From: Betaproteobacteria bacterium | Lineage (GTDB): Bacteria > Pseudomonadota > Gammaproteobacteria > Burkholderiales > Rhodocyclaceae | Assembly: GCA_020621865.1 (NCBI GenBank) | Contig: JAHRYW010000007.1 | Span: 114,865-178,864, forward strand | Length of the DNA: 64,000 bases | Direction: 5' to 3' | Shown: positions 56,585-64,000 of the stretch, piece after piece | Layout: every line of letters starts with the position of its first letter | Numbering within the stretch: the stretch's first letter is position 1 | Position numbers and translations under genes: made by a program | Notes under the pieces: generated by a model | Seen by the model: only the letters and a program-made list of their open reading frames with translations | Database searches by the model: none | Told to the model about the DNA's origin: nothing

Positions 56585-57658
56585 TCAGACGCGCGATTCG
56601 TCGCGGAACAGGGAGCGTTCCGAGAACAGCGGCGAGACGAAGGGGCGGTCGGCGCCGGTGTCGTATTCATGGTGGTAGCGTTCCAGCCGCTCGACCTCGT
56701 GCTTCGAGCCGAGGATCACCGGCACGCGCTGGTGCAGGCTGTCCGGCGCCACGTCGAGGATACGCTGGCGGCCGGTGGTCGCCGCACCGCCGGCCTGCTC
56801 GATCAGCATCGCCATCGGGTTGGCCTCGTACATCAGGCGCAGCCGCCCGGGCTTGCTCGGGTCCTTGCTGTCCTTCGGGTACATGAAGATGCCGCCGCGG
56901 ATCAGGATGCGATGCACTTCGGCCACCATCGAGGCGATCCAGCGGGTGTTGAAATCGACGCCGCGCACGCCGGACTTGCCGGCCTTGCACTCGGCCACGT
57001 AGCGCTGCACCGGCGGCTCCCAGAAGCGCTCGTTGGAGGTGTTGATGGCGAACTCGCGGGTGTCTTCCGGCACCCGGATATTGGCGTGGGTCAGGATGAA
57101 GTTGCCGCTCTCGCGATCGAGCGTGAAGCCATGCGTGCCGTTGCCCAGCGTCAGCACCATCATCGTCGACGGACCGTAGATGGCGTAGCCGGCAGCGACC
57201 TGTTCGCAGCCCGGACGCAGGTAGTCGGCCGCCTCGGCATCGCCGGCCGCCAGCCGGGTGAAGATCGAGAAAATGGTGCCGACCGAGACATTGACGTCGC
57301 TGTTCGACGAACCGTCGAGCGGATCGAAGATCAGCACGTAGCGGCCGCGCGGGTACTCGGCCGGGATCGGATAGGGTTCGTCCATCTCCTCGGAAGCCAT
57401 GCCGGCCAGCTGACCGCCCCACTCGCAGTGGTGGAGGATGGCCTCGTTGGTCAGCACGTCGAGTTTTTTCTGCACCTCGCCCTGGATGTTGGTGCTGTCC
57501 AGCGCGCCGTGGTTGCCGCCCAGCGCGCCCTTGGCAACCATCGCCGAGATGGTCTTGACGGCGGCGGCGACGTCGATCAGCAAGGCGCCGAGTTCGCCAT
57601 GGCTGGCGCGGGTGTTTTCGATGACGAATTTCGAGAGGGTGGTACGGCCGAATTGCAT
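56585..57658 (-). CDS. cbbF: Fructose-1,6-bisphosphatase class I
   Basis: 357 residues, class I FBPase. Metal-binding motif [22 protein letters not shown] (Asp/Glu ligands near 108-118), [20 protein letters not shown], and the C-terminal active-site block [11 protein letters not shown]...[21 protein letters not shown]. First gene of the Calvin operon, reading cbbF-cbbP-cbbT-cbbG-cbbA. The ATG at 57658 follows TTGGAGACACC; an ATG 15 bp upstream overlaps the ribosome site and is rejected. Confidence 0.95.
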   Translation of the reverse strand: MQFGRTTLSKFVIENTRASHGELGALLIDVAAAVKTISAMVAKGALGGNHGALDSTNIQGEVQKKLDVLTNEAILHHCEWGGQLAGMASEEMDEPYPIPAEYPRGRYVLIFDPLDGSSNSDVNVSVGTIFSIFTRLAAGDAEAADYLRPGCEQVAAGYAIYGPSTMMVLTLGNGTHGFTLDRESGNFILTHANIRVPEDTREFAINTSNERFWEPPVQRYVAECKAGKSGVRGVDFNTRWIASMVAEVHRILIRGGIFMYPKDSKDPSKPGRLRLMYEANPMAMLIEQAGGAATTGRQRILDVAPDSLHQRVPVILGSKHEVERLERYHHEYDTGADRPFVSPLFSERSLFRDESRV

Positions 57659-57838
57659 GGTGTCTCCAATCATTCTTGTGTTACCGCATTGGCAGCCAAG
57701 ATAAGTGACTTGTTAATTAAGTAACAGTCAGATTTTCTTACGCACACAGTAAGCCATCGTTTATTAACCAACCCCTTAATCCCACCTTCAGAAATCCTGA
57801 CTGGGCGTGATCGCGCGCGCCCGGTATCGTCGGCGGCC
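57659..57838. promoter_or_regulatory. Divergent cbbF/cbbY control region with LysR-type dyads
   Basis: 180 bp, AT-rich between 57700 and 57780. Two inverted repeats of the LysR/CbbR style: GTTA-N6-TAAC (57712-57725) and CTTAC-N7-GTAAG (57737-57753), 12 bp apart. CbbR normally binds TNA-N7/8-TNA half-sites upstream of cbb operons. No cbbR gene lies in the window, so the regulator would be encoded elsewhere. Site assignment is inference. Confidence 0.45.
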
Positions 57839-58546
57839 ATGAACACACTGCAAGCCTTGATCTTCGATGTGGATGGCACGCTGGCCGACACCGAGCGTGA
57901 CGGCCACCGCCCCGCCTTCAACGCCGCCTTCGCCGAACACGGCCTGGACTGGCATTGGGACGAGGCACTGTACGGCCGGCTGCTCGCCATCACCGGCGGC
58001 AAGGAACGGATGCGCCACTACGCCGAGCAGCACGCGGCGGACGTGGCGGCGCGCAAAGATTTCGACGATCTGATCAAGAAACTGCACGCCGCCAAGACGG
58101 CGCACTATGTCCGTCTGGTCGAACAGGGCGGCCTGCCGCTACGCCCCGGCATCGCCGGCCTGATCGGCGAAGCCCGCCGGCAGGGTCTGCGCCTGGCCAT
58201 CGCCACGACCACCTCGCCGGAAAACGTCGACGCCCTGCTCCGCGCCACGCTTGGCCAGGGCGCGGCGGACTGGTTCGACGTAATCGGCGCCGGCGATGTC
58301 GTTCCGGCCAAGAAGCCGGCCCCCGACATCTACACCTGGGTACTCGACCGCCTCGGCCTGCCGGCCGCCACCTGCCTGGCCATCGAGGATTCCGAAAACG
58401 GCCTGCGCGCTGCCCAGGGCGCCGGCCTGCCCTGCCTGATCACGCGCAACGCCTATACCGCCGGGCAGGATTTCAGCGGCGCCCTGGCCGTGGTGGATGA
58501 TCTGGCCGATGTAGGGCTGAACGGCTTGCGGCGGTACTGCTGCTAA
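57839..58546 (+). CDS. cbbY: CbbY-family sugar-phosphate phosphatase
   Basis: 235-residue HAD phosphatase. Motif I IFDVDGTLADTERDGH (Asp 10/12), cap with WHWDEALYGRLLAITGGKERM, motif II ATTTSPENV, motif III VPAKKPAPDIY and motif IV AIEDSENGLRAA. Family knowledge: CbbY dephosphorylates xylulose 1,5-bisphosphate, a misfire product that inhibits RubisCO. Divergent from cbbF, sharing the control region. Confidence 0.93.
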   Translation: MNTLQALIFDVDGTLADTERDGHRPAFNAAFAEHGLDWHWDEALYGRLLAITGGKERMRHYAEQHAADVAARKDFDDLIKKLHAAKTAHYVRLVEQGGLPLRPGIAGLIGEARRQGLRLAIATTTSPENVDALLRATLGQGAADWFDVIGAGDVVPAKKPAPDIYTWVLDRLGLPAATCLAIEDSENGLRAAQGAGLPCLITRNAYTAGQDFSGALAVVDDLADVGLNGLRRYCC

Positions 58547-58686
58547 GCCTGAAAGGTGCTATCGGAAAATACCGCTCACACTCTCGTTGCTGAAATCGGC
58601 AAAAGGGGGTAGCAGCATCGGTTTAAGCTGACATTCAAAGGTCATAGCGGCACAATGGGGCAATAGCTTCTATATATTGAGTACTC

Positions 58687-59406
58687 ATGTCTTGGTCGAA
58701 TCCATCTCGCCACCCTAAATTTCTGGCCATTAGAGACAAGTACAGGAAGCTTAAACAGCCATACAAAGAGGAGATAACAAAGGTCAGCCGGGAGAAAGAA
58801 CGTATCTGGATCGAATCGGTTCCAGGGAAAATCATTCAAAAGATTGAAGGTTTTCAGAAAGTGGCAAATGGTTCGTTCTTTAGCATTTGGGCAATCTGTC
58901 TGCTGGCGGCACTTGTCTTGGAATCCAGCAAATTGTTGTGGAGTCTGATAGTGACTTGGATTTCGCTGTTGACCATGAATATTCTTCTCCCCCACATCAA
59001 GAACCACCTCCGCTCGCTTGTCTTTTTCAAGCACCAAAACAGCCTGGATCAACTCGAAATGAACGCGATCGAAGCTAAGAAAAAGTTAAATTTGGTTCGA
59101 AAGGAGTATTCCCAAGCATGGATTCAATCTTCTGAAGAGCATGTGGGGATACCCCCCGACTGGTCCAATCGCCGCGATCAAGTCTTGGCACGTGACGGTT
59201 ACAAATGCACGAAGTGCGGCTACCCCGAAGGATTCAAACGAAAGAGTAGGGAGTTGCATGTTCACCACATCGTCCATATTTCAGACGGAGGCGACAACCG
59301 CATGAGCAACTTGATTACCTTGTGCCATATCTGCCACCGTAACGTAGATAAACATCACAGAGCTGTCCGCAAGATGGGCAAATTGTCCAGCAAGAAACAC
59401 TGGTAG
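58687..59406 (+). CDS. Membrane-associated HNH endonuclease
   Basis: 239 residues. A basic/charged helical N-terminus (about 1-60) is followed by one or two membrane segments (about 62-100: FFSIWAICLLAALVLE, LLWSLIVTWISLLTMNILL), a helical linker, and a C-terminal HNH domain (about 155-232): WSNRRDQVLARDGYKCTKCGYP, ELHVHHIVHISDGGDNRMSNLITLCHICHRNVDKHH. The zinc cysteines and catalytic HVHH/N/H residues are present. Base composition is clearly lower in G+C than all neighbours, indicating recent transfer. Ribosome site weak. A defence nuclease is possible, but nothing next to it supports a system. Confidence 0.8.
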   Translation: MSWSNPSRHPKFLAIRDKYRKLKQPYKEEITKVSREKERIWIESVPGKIIQKIEGFQKVANGSFFSIWAICLLAALVLESSKLLWSLIVTWISLLTMNILLPHIKNHLRSLVFFKHQNSLDQLEMNAIEAKKKLNLVRKEYSQAWIQSSEEHVGIPPDWSNRRDQVLARDGYKCTKCGYPEGFKRKSRELHVHHIVHISDGGDNRMSNLITLCHICHRNVDKHHRAVRKMGKLSSKKHW

Positions 59407-59442
59407 CCTGCCATATGGCGGGTTAGCCAATGCGGTCAGAAA

Positions 59443-59483
59443 CATTTCAATTTCGGCCATTTTTCCTGCCCGACCGTAGCATT
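59443..59483 (-). repeat. Dispersed uptake-like motif, copy 10
   Basis: On the minus strand: AATGCTACGGTCGGGC, AGGAAAAATGGCCGAAATTGAAAT. Its first base is the last base of the yihY-like TGA stop, so it sits exactly at the 3' end of that gene. Confidence 0.9.
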
Positions 59484-60356
59484 CACCCGGCCAGCCGGCT
59501 TTCCAACTGTTCGTATTCGGAAATAACCTGGGCGCCGAGGAGCAGCAGGGTCGCGGCGAGTTCGATGCTGAACAGCACGACGACGGCGGTGGACAGCGAG
59601 CCGTAGACGACGCTGGCTTTTGACAGCGTCGTGAAGTACCAGACCAGACCGTGACGGATGGCGTCCCATAGCGCGGCGATGACTAAAGCACCGAGCAGGG
59701 CGTGGCGGACGCGGGTGCGGCCGAATGGCAGCACGACGTAGAAGAAGGTCAGGACCGCCACCTCGGCGGCCAGCCCGAGGCCGTAGAGCGCCGGGCCGGC
59801 GATTCCGTGCAATGACCAGTCGCGGCCGAACAGTGAGAGGTTGGCCTGCGACAGGCTCTGGATGGTGACCGAGGCGACGGTCAGCGTGAGCAGCGCGGCG
59901 CCGACCAGTAGCACCAGGCTTGTAGGGCAGCAGCGCGGCGACCAGGGCGTGGCGGCAGCGGACGGCCTGGCGGTGGGCGAAGATCTGCGCCATCGCCTTC
60001 TGCAGGATGGAAAAGGTCAGCGAGCTGAAGAACAGCATGGTGCCGAGCAGCACCAGGCCGAGCGAGGCGCCGCTGTCGAGGAAGCCGGAAACGTCGGCCA
60101 GCACGGCCGCCGCCTGGCTCGGCACCAGCCATTCAAGGTAGAGGCGCAGGGTGGCGATCAGTTCGTCCGGCGAAATCCAGTGCGACAGCGCCAGCACCGA
60201 CAAAATGATCATCGGCACCAAGGAGAGCAGCGCGTAGTAGGCGATGGCGCCGGCCAGCAGCAGCCCGTGGTTGGCGGCGAAGCCGCGCAGCACGGCGCGG
60301 ACGAATTCGAGCGGATGAGACATCAGCTGGCGGTCGGTACGGTTGAGCAGGGACAT
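59483..60356 (-). pseudogene. YihY/UPF0761 membrane protein, frameshifted
   Basis: Two frames together encode a normal YihY-type (formerly RNase BN-like) six-helix membrane protein. 60356 to about 59925 gives FAANHGLLLAGAIAYYALLSLVPMIILSVL through HALVAALLPY, and about 59926 to 59483 gives VLLVGAALLTLTVASVTIQS through SEYEQLESRLAG. Removing one C from AAGCCTGG near 59925 (reading AAG-CTG-GTG) restores one frame of about 290 codons. The downstream half has no sign of decay, so this is either a very recent frameshift or a base-calling error. Transcribed toward the HNH gene. Confidence 0.8.
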
Positions 60357-60527
60357 GGCTTTCGACAGGCGGTTCGCTATGACGAAGACTTATACCGCAA
60401 GGCGGGCCGGCCGACTGTAACGTTTTGACAGCGCGCCACGACGACAGGAAACGGGCTGCGTTTTCTACATCGACCGCAGCTTTGGCCAGGATATGCCGGG
60501 CTGGTTCGCGCCGATCAGCACCTGAGC

Positions 60528-60570
60528 AATTTCAATTTCGACCGAAATTTCCGGCCGACCGTAGCATTCC
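60528..60570 (-). repeat. Dispersed uptake-like motif, copy 11
   Basis: On the minus strand: GAATGCTACGGTCGGCCGG, AAATTTCGGTCGAAATTGAAAT. It lies in the 298-bp divergent region 60357-60654, which holds no gene. A decayed copy (11 of 14 core bases) may lie at 60408-60428 in the same region. Confidence 0.88.
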
Positions 60571-60654
60571 AGCCACCTCGCTGCCACGCATCGCTCAAGT
60601 TCGCGGCCACTTCAGCCGTAATGGCTGATGACACCATTCACCGGGAGAGAGACC

Positions 60655-61017
60655 GTGAGCGAAAAAGAAAGCAAGGACATCCCAGAGCAACCGGCCAAGG
60701 GGCGATCCGAGAAGTTGATGCTGATCCTGGTCGCCGTCGCGCTGGTGCTGACCTTGGCCAACACGGTGCTGATCGTGATGAACCCGACGGCCAAGAAGGT
60801 CGAGCAGTTCAACGAGGAGTTGAAGACCGACCTGGCGGACAGCGTGGCCTCGCTGCACAAGAAAATCGACGGCCTGCGCTCGGCCGAGGTCGAGTGGCAG
60901 GCGGTCCTGAAGAAAGCCCAGGCCAAGCCCGACGCCATCTACAAGGTGGTCAACACCCAGGACGGCTATCTGACGCTGACGGAAATCGACAAGACCGAAA
61001 GCCCGGCGGCGCAGTAA
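60655..61017 (+). CDS. Small single-pass membrane protein, unknown
   Basis: 120 residues with a GTG start. Charged N-terminus (EKESKDIPEQPAKGRSEK), one membrane segment (LMLILVAVALVLTLANTVLIV, about 21-41), then a coiled-coil periplasmic or cytosolic part (VEQFNEELKTDLADSVASLHKKIDGL). GTG at 60655 follows GGGAGAGAGACC at good spacing; an ATG at 60628 is in frame but lacks a ribosome site. Function unknown. The downstream gene starts 67 bp later. Confidence 0.75.
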   Translation: MSEKESKDIPEQPAKGRSEKLMLILVAVALVLTLANTVLIVMNPTAKKVEQFNEELKTDLADSVASLHKKIDGLRSAEVEWQAVLKKAQAKPDAIYKVVNTQDGYLTLTEIDKTESPAAQ

Positions 61018-61084
61018 GGCGCCCGGCAGGCGGCGAGTGGCACAAAGGGCTACACTTGCCGCTCCCGCTTTCTTCGCTCGCCCC

Positions 61085-61699
61085 ATGGAAAACCTGCTCT
61101 ACTGGATCGGCCTGGTGGCCGTCGCGGTCAATGCGCTGACCGGCGTGCTCGATGCCGGGCGCAAGCAGATGGATCTGGTCGGCGCCGTGATGGTCGGCTG
61201 CGCCACAGCGCTGGGTGGCGGCACGGTGCGCGACGTGCTGCTCGACCGCACGGTGTTCTGGATTGCCGACCAGACTTATCTGCTGGTTTCGTTGGCCACC
61301 GCGCTGGCGGTATTTTTTGCGGTGCGCGGCCTGAAGCTGCCGCAGCGCCTGTTCCTGATTCCCGACGCCGTTGGCCTGGCGCTGTTCACCATCGCCGGCA
61401 CGCAGATTGCCCTGCAATGGCATGCCCCCTGGCTGGTCGCCAGCCTGCTTGGGGTGACGACCGGCGTGGTCGGCGGCGTGCTGCGCGATGTGTTGTGCAA
61501 TGAAGTGCCGCTGGTTTTCGTGCGCGGCGAGCTGTATGCCTCGGCGGCCTGGGCCGGCGCGCTGGCCCTGATCGGGCTGCAGGAACTGGGTGTTTCGCCG
61601 GTTGGCGCGGCGTGGGCGGGCATGGGTGTCGTCCTCGCCCTGCGCCTGGGGGCCATGGCCTTTCGGATTACCCTGCCGACGTATAGCGAGCGGCAGTAG
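61085..61699 (+). CDS. UPF0126 (YicG/TRIC-like) membrane protein
   Basis: 204 residues with six to seven membrane helices and the duplicated signature of the family: GCATALGGGTVRDVLLDR and GVTTGVVGGVLRDVLCNEVPLVF. Family knowledge: UPF0126/YadS/YicG proteins include glycine transporters and are distantly related to TRIC cation channels; the substrate here is unknown. The ATG at 61085 starts right before the first helix. Confidence 0.88.
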   Translation: MENLLYWIGLVAVAVNALTGVLDAGRKQMDLVGAVMVGCATALGGGTVRDVLLDRTVFWIADQTYLLVSLATALAVFFAVRGLKLPQRLFLIPDAVGLALFTIAGTQIALQWHAPWLVASLLGVTTGVVGGVLRDVLCNEVPLVFVRGELYASAAWAGALALIGLQELGVSPVGAAWAGMGVVLALRLGAMAFRITLPTYSERQ

Positions 61700-61717
61700 C
61701 GCGCCCCCAAACGCGGT

Positions 61718-61906
61718 TCAGTGACGCGTGGCGTCCTCGGGCTTTGGCGGCAGGCTTTTTTCTTCGACGATCCGGATCTCGCTGCCCGGATAAAGGTCCT
61801 TGGCCATCTCGATCCAGCTATCCACTACCCCGGCTCGCGCGTGGATGCCGTCGGCCAGCAGGAACCACGTCCCGTTGGCGATCTTGACCTTGATTGCGAG
61901 CGACAT
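61718..61906 (-). CDS. Small conserved-looking protein, unknown
   Basis: 62 residues: MSLAIKVKIANGTWFLLADGIHARAGVV... ending SEIRIVEEKSLPPKPEDATRH. Soluble, beta-strand-like with an amphipathic helix (VDSWIEMAKDLY). Start at 61906 preceded by GGGAAAG at 9-bp spacing. No family recognised. Divergent from cbbM, convergent with the UPF0126 gene. Confidence 0.6.
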   Translation of the reverse strand: MSLAIKVKIANGTWFLLADGIHARAGVVDSWIEMAKDLYPGSEIRIVEEKSLPPKPEDATRH

Positions 61907-62119
61907 GACTAAGCGCTTTCCCTGAATTCTGTTGGGGGAATGGTATCCGCTACCCCGATTAACGTCCGTGAGAAAGCTCACAACCGGGCTCAGGTCGCCA
62001 ATACATCAATTAACGCTGAACAATCGCATAAAAATACGTGACTTTTATTTATCAATAGACCTTCCTACCATTCAGTCCATCAAAGCCATCCCGACGACCA
62101 ACCCCCAGGAGACAAGACG
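61907..62119 (+). promoter_or_regulatory. Upstream region of cbbM
   Basis: 213 bp with an AT-rich segment at 62010-62070 that probably holds the cbbM promoter. I cannot assign -35/-10 or a CbbR site with confidence. A strong ribosome site CCCAGGAGACAAGAC ends 2 bp before the ATG; the same 15 bases precede the metacaspase gene. Confidence 0.4.
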
Positions 62120-63499
62120 ATGGACCAGTCAAACCGTTACGCCGACCTCAGCCTCAAGGAAGCCGACCTGATCGCCGGTGGCCAGCACATCCTGTGCGCC
62201 TACAAGATGAAACCGAAAACCGGCCACGGCTATCTCGAAGCGGCCGCTCACTTCGCCGCCGAGTCCTCCACCGGCACCAATGTCGAGGTGTGCACCACCG
62301 ACGACTTCACCAAGGGCGTTGATGCGCTGGTCTATCACATCGACCCGGCCAACGAGGACATGCGGATCGCCTATCCGCTCGACCTGTTCGACCGCAACAT
62401 CACCGACGGCCGGATGATGATGGTTTCCTTCCTGACGCTGACCATCGGCAACAACCAGGGCATGGGCGACATCGAGCACGCCAAGATGATCGACTTCCAT
62501 GTGCCGCGCCGCGCCATCGAGCTGTTCGACGGCCCGAGCAAGGACATTTCCGACCTCTGGCGCATCCTCGGCCGGCCGGTCAAGGACGGCGGCTACATCG
62601 CCGGCACCATCATCAAGCCCAAGCTCGGCCTGCGCCCCGAGCCCTTCGCCCGCGCCGCCTACGAGTTCTGGCTGGGCGGCGATTTCATCAAGAACGACGA
62701 ACCGCAGGGCAACCAGACCTTCGCGCCGCTGAAGAAGACCATCCCGCTGGTCTATGACGCGATGAAGCGGGCGATGGACGAGACCGGCGAAGCCAAGCTG
62801 TTCTCGATGAACATCTCGGCCGACGACCATTACGAAATGTGCGCCCGCGCCGACTTCGCGCTGCAAGCCTTCGGCCCGGACGCCGACAAGCTGGCCTTCC
62901 TGGTCGACGGCTACGTCGGCGGCCCGGGCATGATCACCACCGCCCGCCGGCAATACCCGAACCAGTACCTGCACTACCACCGCGCCGGCCACGGCGCCGT
63001 CACCTCGCCGTCGTCCAGGCGCGGCTACACCGCCTATGTGCTGGCCAAGATGAGCCGCCTGCAGGGCGCCTCGGGCATCCACGTCGGCACCATGGGCTAC
63101 GGCAAGATGGAAGGCGAAAAGGACGACCGCGCCTGCGCCTACATCATCGAGCGCGACAGCTACACCGGCCCGGTCTATCACCAGGAGTGGTACGGCATGA
63201 AGCCGACCACGCCGATCATCTCCGGCGGCATGAACGCCCTGCGCCTGCCCGGCTTCTTCGACAACCTCGGGCATGGGAATGTGGTCAACACGGCTGGTGG
63301 CGGCGCTTACGGTCACATCGACTCGCCGGCGGCCGGGGCGCGCTCATTGCGCCAGGCTTACGACTGCTGGAAGGCCGGGGCTGATCCGGTGGATTGGGCG
63401 CGGGATCATTACGAGTTCGCCCGGGCGTTCGAGTCGTTTCCGCAGGATGCGGACAAGATTTATCCGGGGTGGAGGCAGAGATTGCGGTTGGCGGCGTGA
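62120..63499 (+). CDS. cbbM: Ribulose-1,5-bisphosphate carboxylase/oxygenase, form II
   Basis: 459 residues, form II RubisCO (large subunit only). Key residues fall at the Rhodospirillum rubrum positions: Lys166 in IIKPKLGL, carbamylated Lys191 in [11 protein letters not shown], loop-6 Lys329 in [10 protein letters not shown]. The N-terminal substrate segment [13 protein letters not shown] and [23 protein letters not shown] are intact. It fixes CO2 on ribulose bisphosphate made by cbbP 6 kb away. Monocistronic, with no cbbQ/cbbO activase genes in the 500 bp downstream. Form II implies a low-O2, high-CO2 niche. Confidence 0.98.
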   Translation: MDQSNRYADLSLKEADLIAGGQHILCAYKMKPKTGHGYLEAAAHFAAESSTGTNVEVCTTDDFTKGVDALVYHIDPANEDMRIAYPLDLFDRNITDGRMMMVSFLTLTIGNNQGMGDIEHAKMIDFHVPRRAIELFDGPSKDISDLWRILGRPVKDGGYIAGTIIKPKLGLRPEPFARAAYEFWLGGDFIKNDEPQGNQTFAPLKKTIPLVYDAMKRAMDETGEAKLFSMNISADDHYEMCARADFALQAFGPDADKLAFLVDGYVGGPGMITTARRQYPNQYLHYHRAGHGAVTSPSSRRGYTAYVLAKMSRLQGASGIHVGTMGYGKMEGEKDDRACAYIIERDSYTGPVYHQEWYGMKPTTPIISGGMNALRLPGFFDNLGHGNVVNTAGGGAYGHIDSPAAGARSLRQAYDCWKAGADPVDWARDHYEFARAFESFPQDADKIYPGWRQRLRLAA

Positions 63500-63572
63500 G
63501 GTTTTTTGGGTTCTGCGCTTGAGGCGGTTGGGGGCTTTTCTGAGGCCGTGCTTTCCGCCTTGAGGGCGGGCG

Positions 63573-63602
63573 TACTTTCTTTTGCTTCGCCAAAAGAAAG
63601 TA
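63573..63602. other. Perfect hairpin downstream of cbbM
   Basis: TACTTTCTTTTG-CTTCGC-CAAAAGAAAGTA, a 12-bp perfect stem. This sequence, followed by TAGCCAAAGAAAAGGCGACC, belongs to a repeat type I associate with gene ends in beta- and gammaproteobacteria. It could limit cbbM transcription although there is no T-run. Confidence 0.65.
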
Positions 63603-63632
63603 GCCAAAGAAAAGGCGACCCCCGGGTCGGCG

Positions 63633-63758
63633 CCGGCTACGCCGGTTCCTTGCGCTACTCGGTGGGCCGGGCGGCTGCGGAACTCGGGGCTACGCCCCTC
63701 AAACAGTCCTCGCCGAAAGCCCCCGGCCCGCCTGCGTTGCTCAGCGCCTCTCAGGGGG
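63633..63758 (+). repeat. Left arm of large inverted repeat
   Basis: Pairs with 63876-64000. Starts CCGGCTACGCCGGTTCC and runs to CGCCTCTCAGGGGG. The two arms match closely over about 125 bp with scattered mismatches, and the right arm runs to the window edge, so the structure may be longer. Confidence 0.85.
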
Positions 63759-63800
63759 ACCCGAAAGGCGTCCCGGAACCAAGCAGCGTCCGCAGAACAG

Positions 63801-63843
63801 AATGCTACGGTCGGCCCCAAAAAAAGGCCAAAATCAAAAAACC
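63801..63843 (+). repeat. Dispersed uptake-like motif, copy 12
   Basis: GAATGCTACGGTCGGCCCC, A7, GGCCAAAATCAAAAA. Lies in the 117-bp loop of the large inverted repeat. Confidence 0.88.
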
Positions 63844-63875
63844 GAAACTGCCGTGGAGCCGGGTGGTTTGCCGGG

Positions 63876-64000
63876 CCCCTTGAGAGGCGCCGAGCAACGC
63901 AGGGGTTGGCGGATAAAGGGCGAGGACTGTCTGAGGCCCGAAGGGCCGAGTTCCGCAGCCCCCGCCAACACCGAGTAGCGCAGGGAACCGGCGTAGCCGG
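63876..64000 (-). repeat. Right arm of large inverted repeat
   Basis: Reverse complement of 63633-63758, ending GGAACCGGCGTAGCCGG at the window edge. No coding sequence is supported between cbbM and the window end. Confidence 0.85.

Noticed and set aside
60408..60428. GGCCGACTGTAACGTTTTGAC, 11 of 14 core matches to the dispersed motif
   Set aside because: The invariant 10-mer is broken and the A/T tracts are missing; at best a decayed copy, so not counted.

Overview
The window is high-GC chromosomal DNA from a betaproteobacterium. Rhodocyclales (Dechloromonas or Azonexus type) is the best guess, from a form II RubisCO, a cbb operon, a PEP-CTERM surface protein and the style of the central-carbon genes. 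That assignment is inference, because there is no rRNA gene in the window. I see no tRNA, CRISPR array, transposase or integrase.

Layout. 1-6.8 kb: glycolysis/gluconeogenesis genes tkt (cut by the window edge), gap, epd, pgk, pyk, all on +. 7.0-12.6 kb: a five-gene, translationally coupled signalling operon (receiver-HD-GYP, a decayed receiver stub, an MglA-type GTPase, a soluble histidine kinase, a receiver-GspE/PilB-type ATPase), sitting between pyk and fba. 14.0-14.7 kb: a PEP-CTERM protein behind a good sigma-54 promoter. 14.8-37.5 kb, all on -: a complete extracellular contractile injection system (eCIS; Afp/PVC-like) of 17 genes, ending in a DUF4157 protein with a toxin-like C-terminus and a coupled YbjN-like partner. 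38.1-46.6 kb, divergent on +: a compact four-gene operon of a metacaspase, a 1803-residue double-hydrolase/CHAT-protease protein, an M15 peptidase and a polytopic membrane protein with a TIR-like cytosolic domain. 46.7-50 kb: small secreted proteins and an LTA-synthase-like membrane enzyme. 50-57.7 kb on -: the Calvin operon cbbF-cbbP-cbbT-cbbG-cbbA, then rpe and gph behind an internal terminator, with divergent cbbY at 57.8 kb. 58.7-62 kb: a low-GC membrane HNH nuclease, a frameshifted YihY gene and small membrane proteins. 62.1-63.5 kb: cbbM, followed by a hairpin and a large inverted repeat at the window end.

Two things stand out. First, a bipartite motif of about 40 bp (invariant core ATGCTACGGT, then A-tracts and a GGCCAAAA block) occurs 12 times, in both orientations. 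Five copies lie inside genes, read in several frames, and the two that can be compared with homologues cause no length change. This is what a DNA-uptake sequence looks like, and it resembles the Pasteurellaceae USS in architecture. Second, the metacaspase/CHAT/M15/TIR-like operon next to the eCIS is a candidate undescribed cell-death or defence module.

The carbon genes form two partly paralogous sets: a glycolytic set (tkt, gap, epd, pgk, pyk, fba) and an autotrophic set (cbbT, cbbG, cbbA, cbbF, cbbP, rpe, gph, cbbM, cbbY). The autotrophic set has no phosphoglycerate kinase of its own here, so it presumably borrows the pgk at 4.1 kb.
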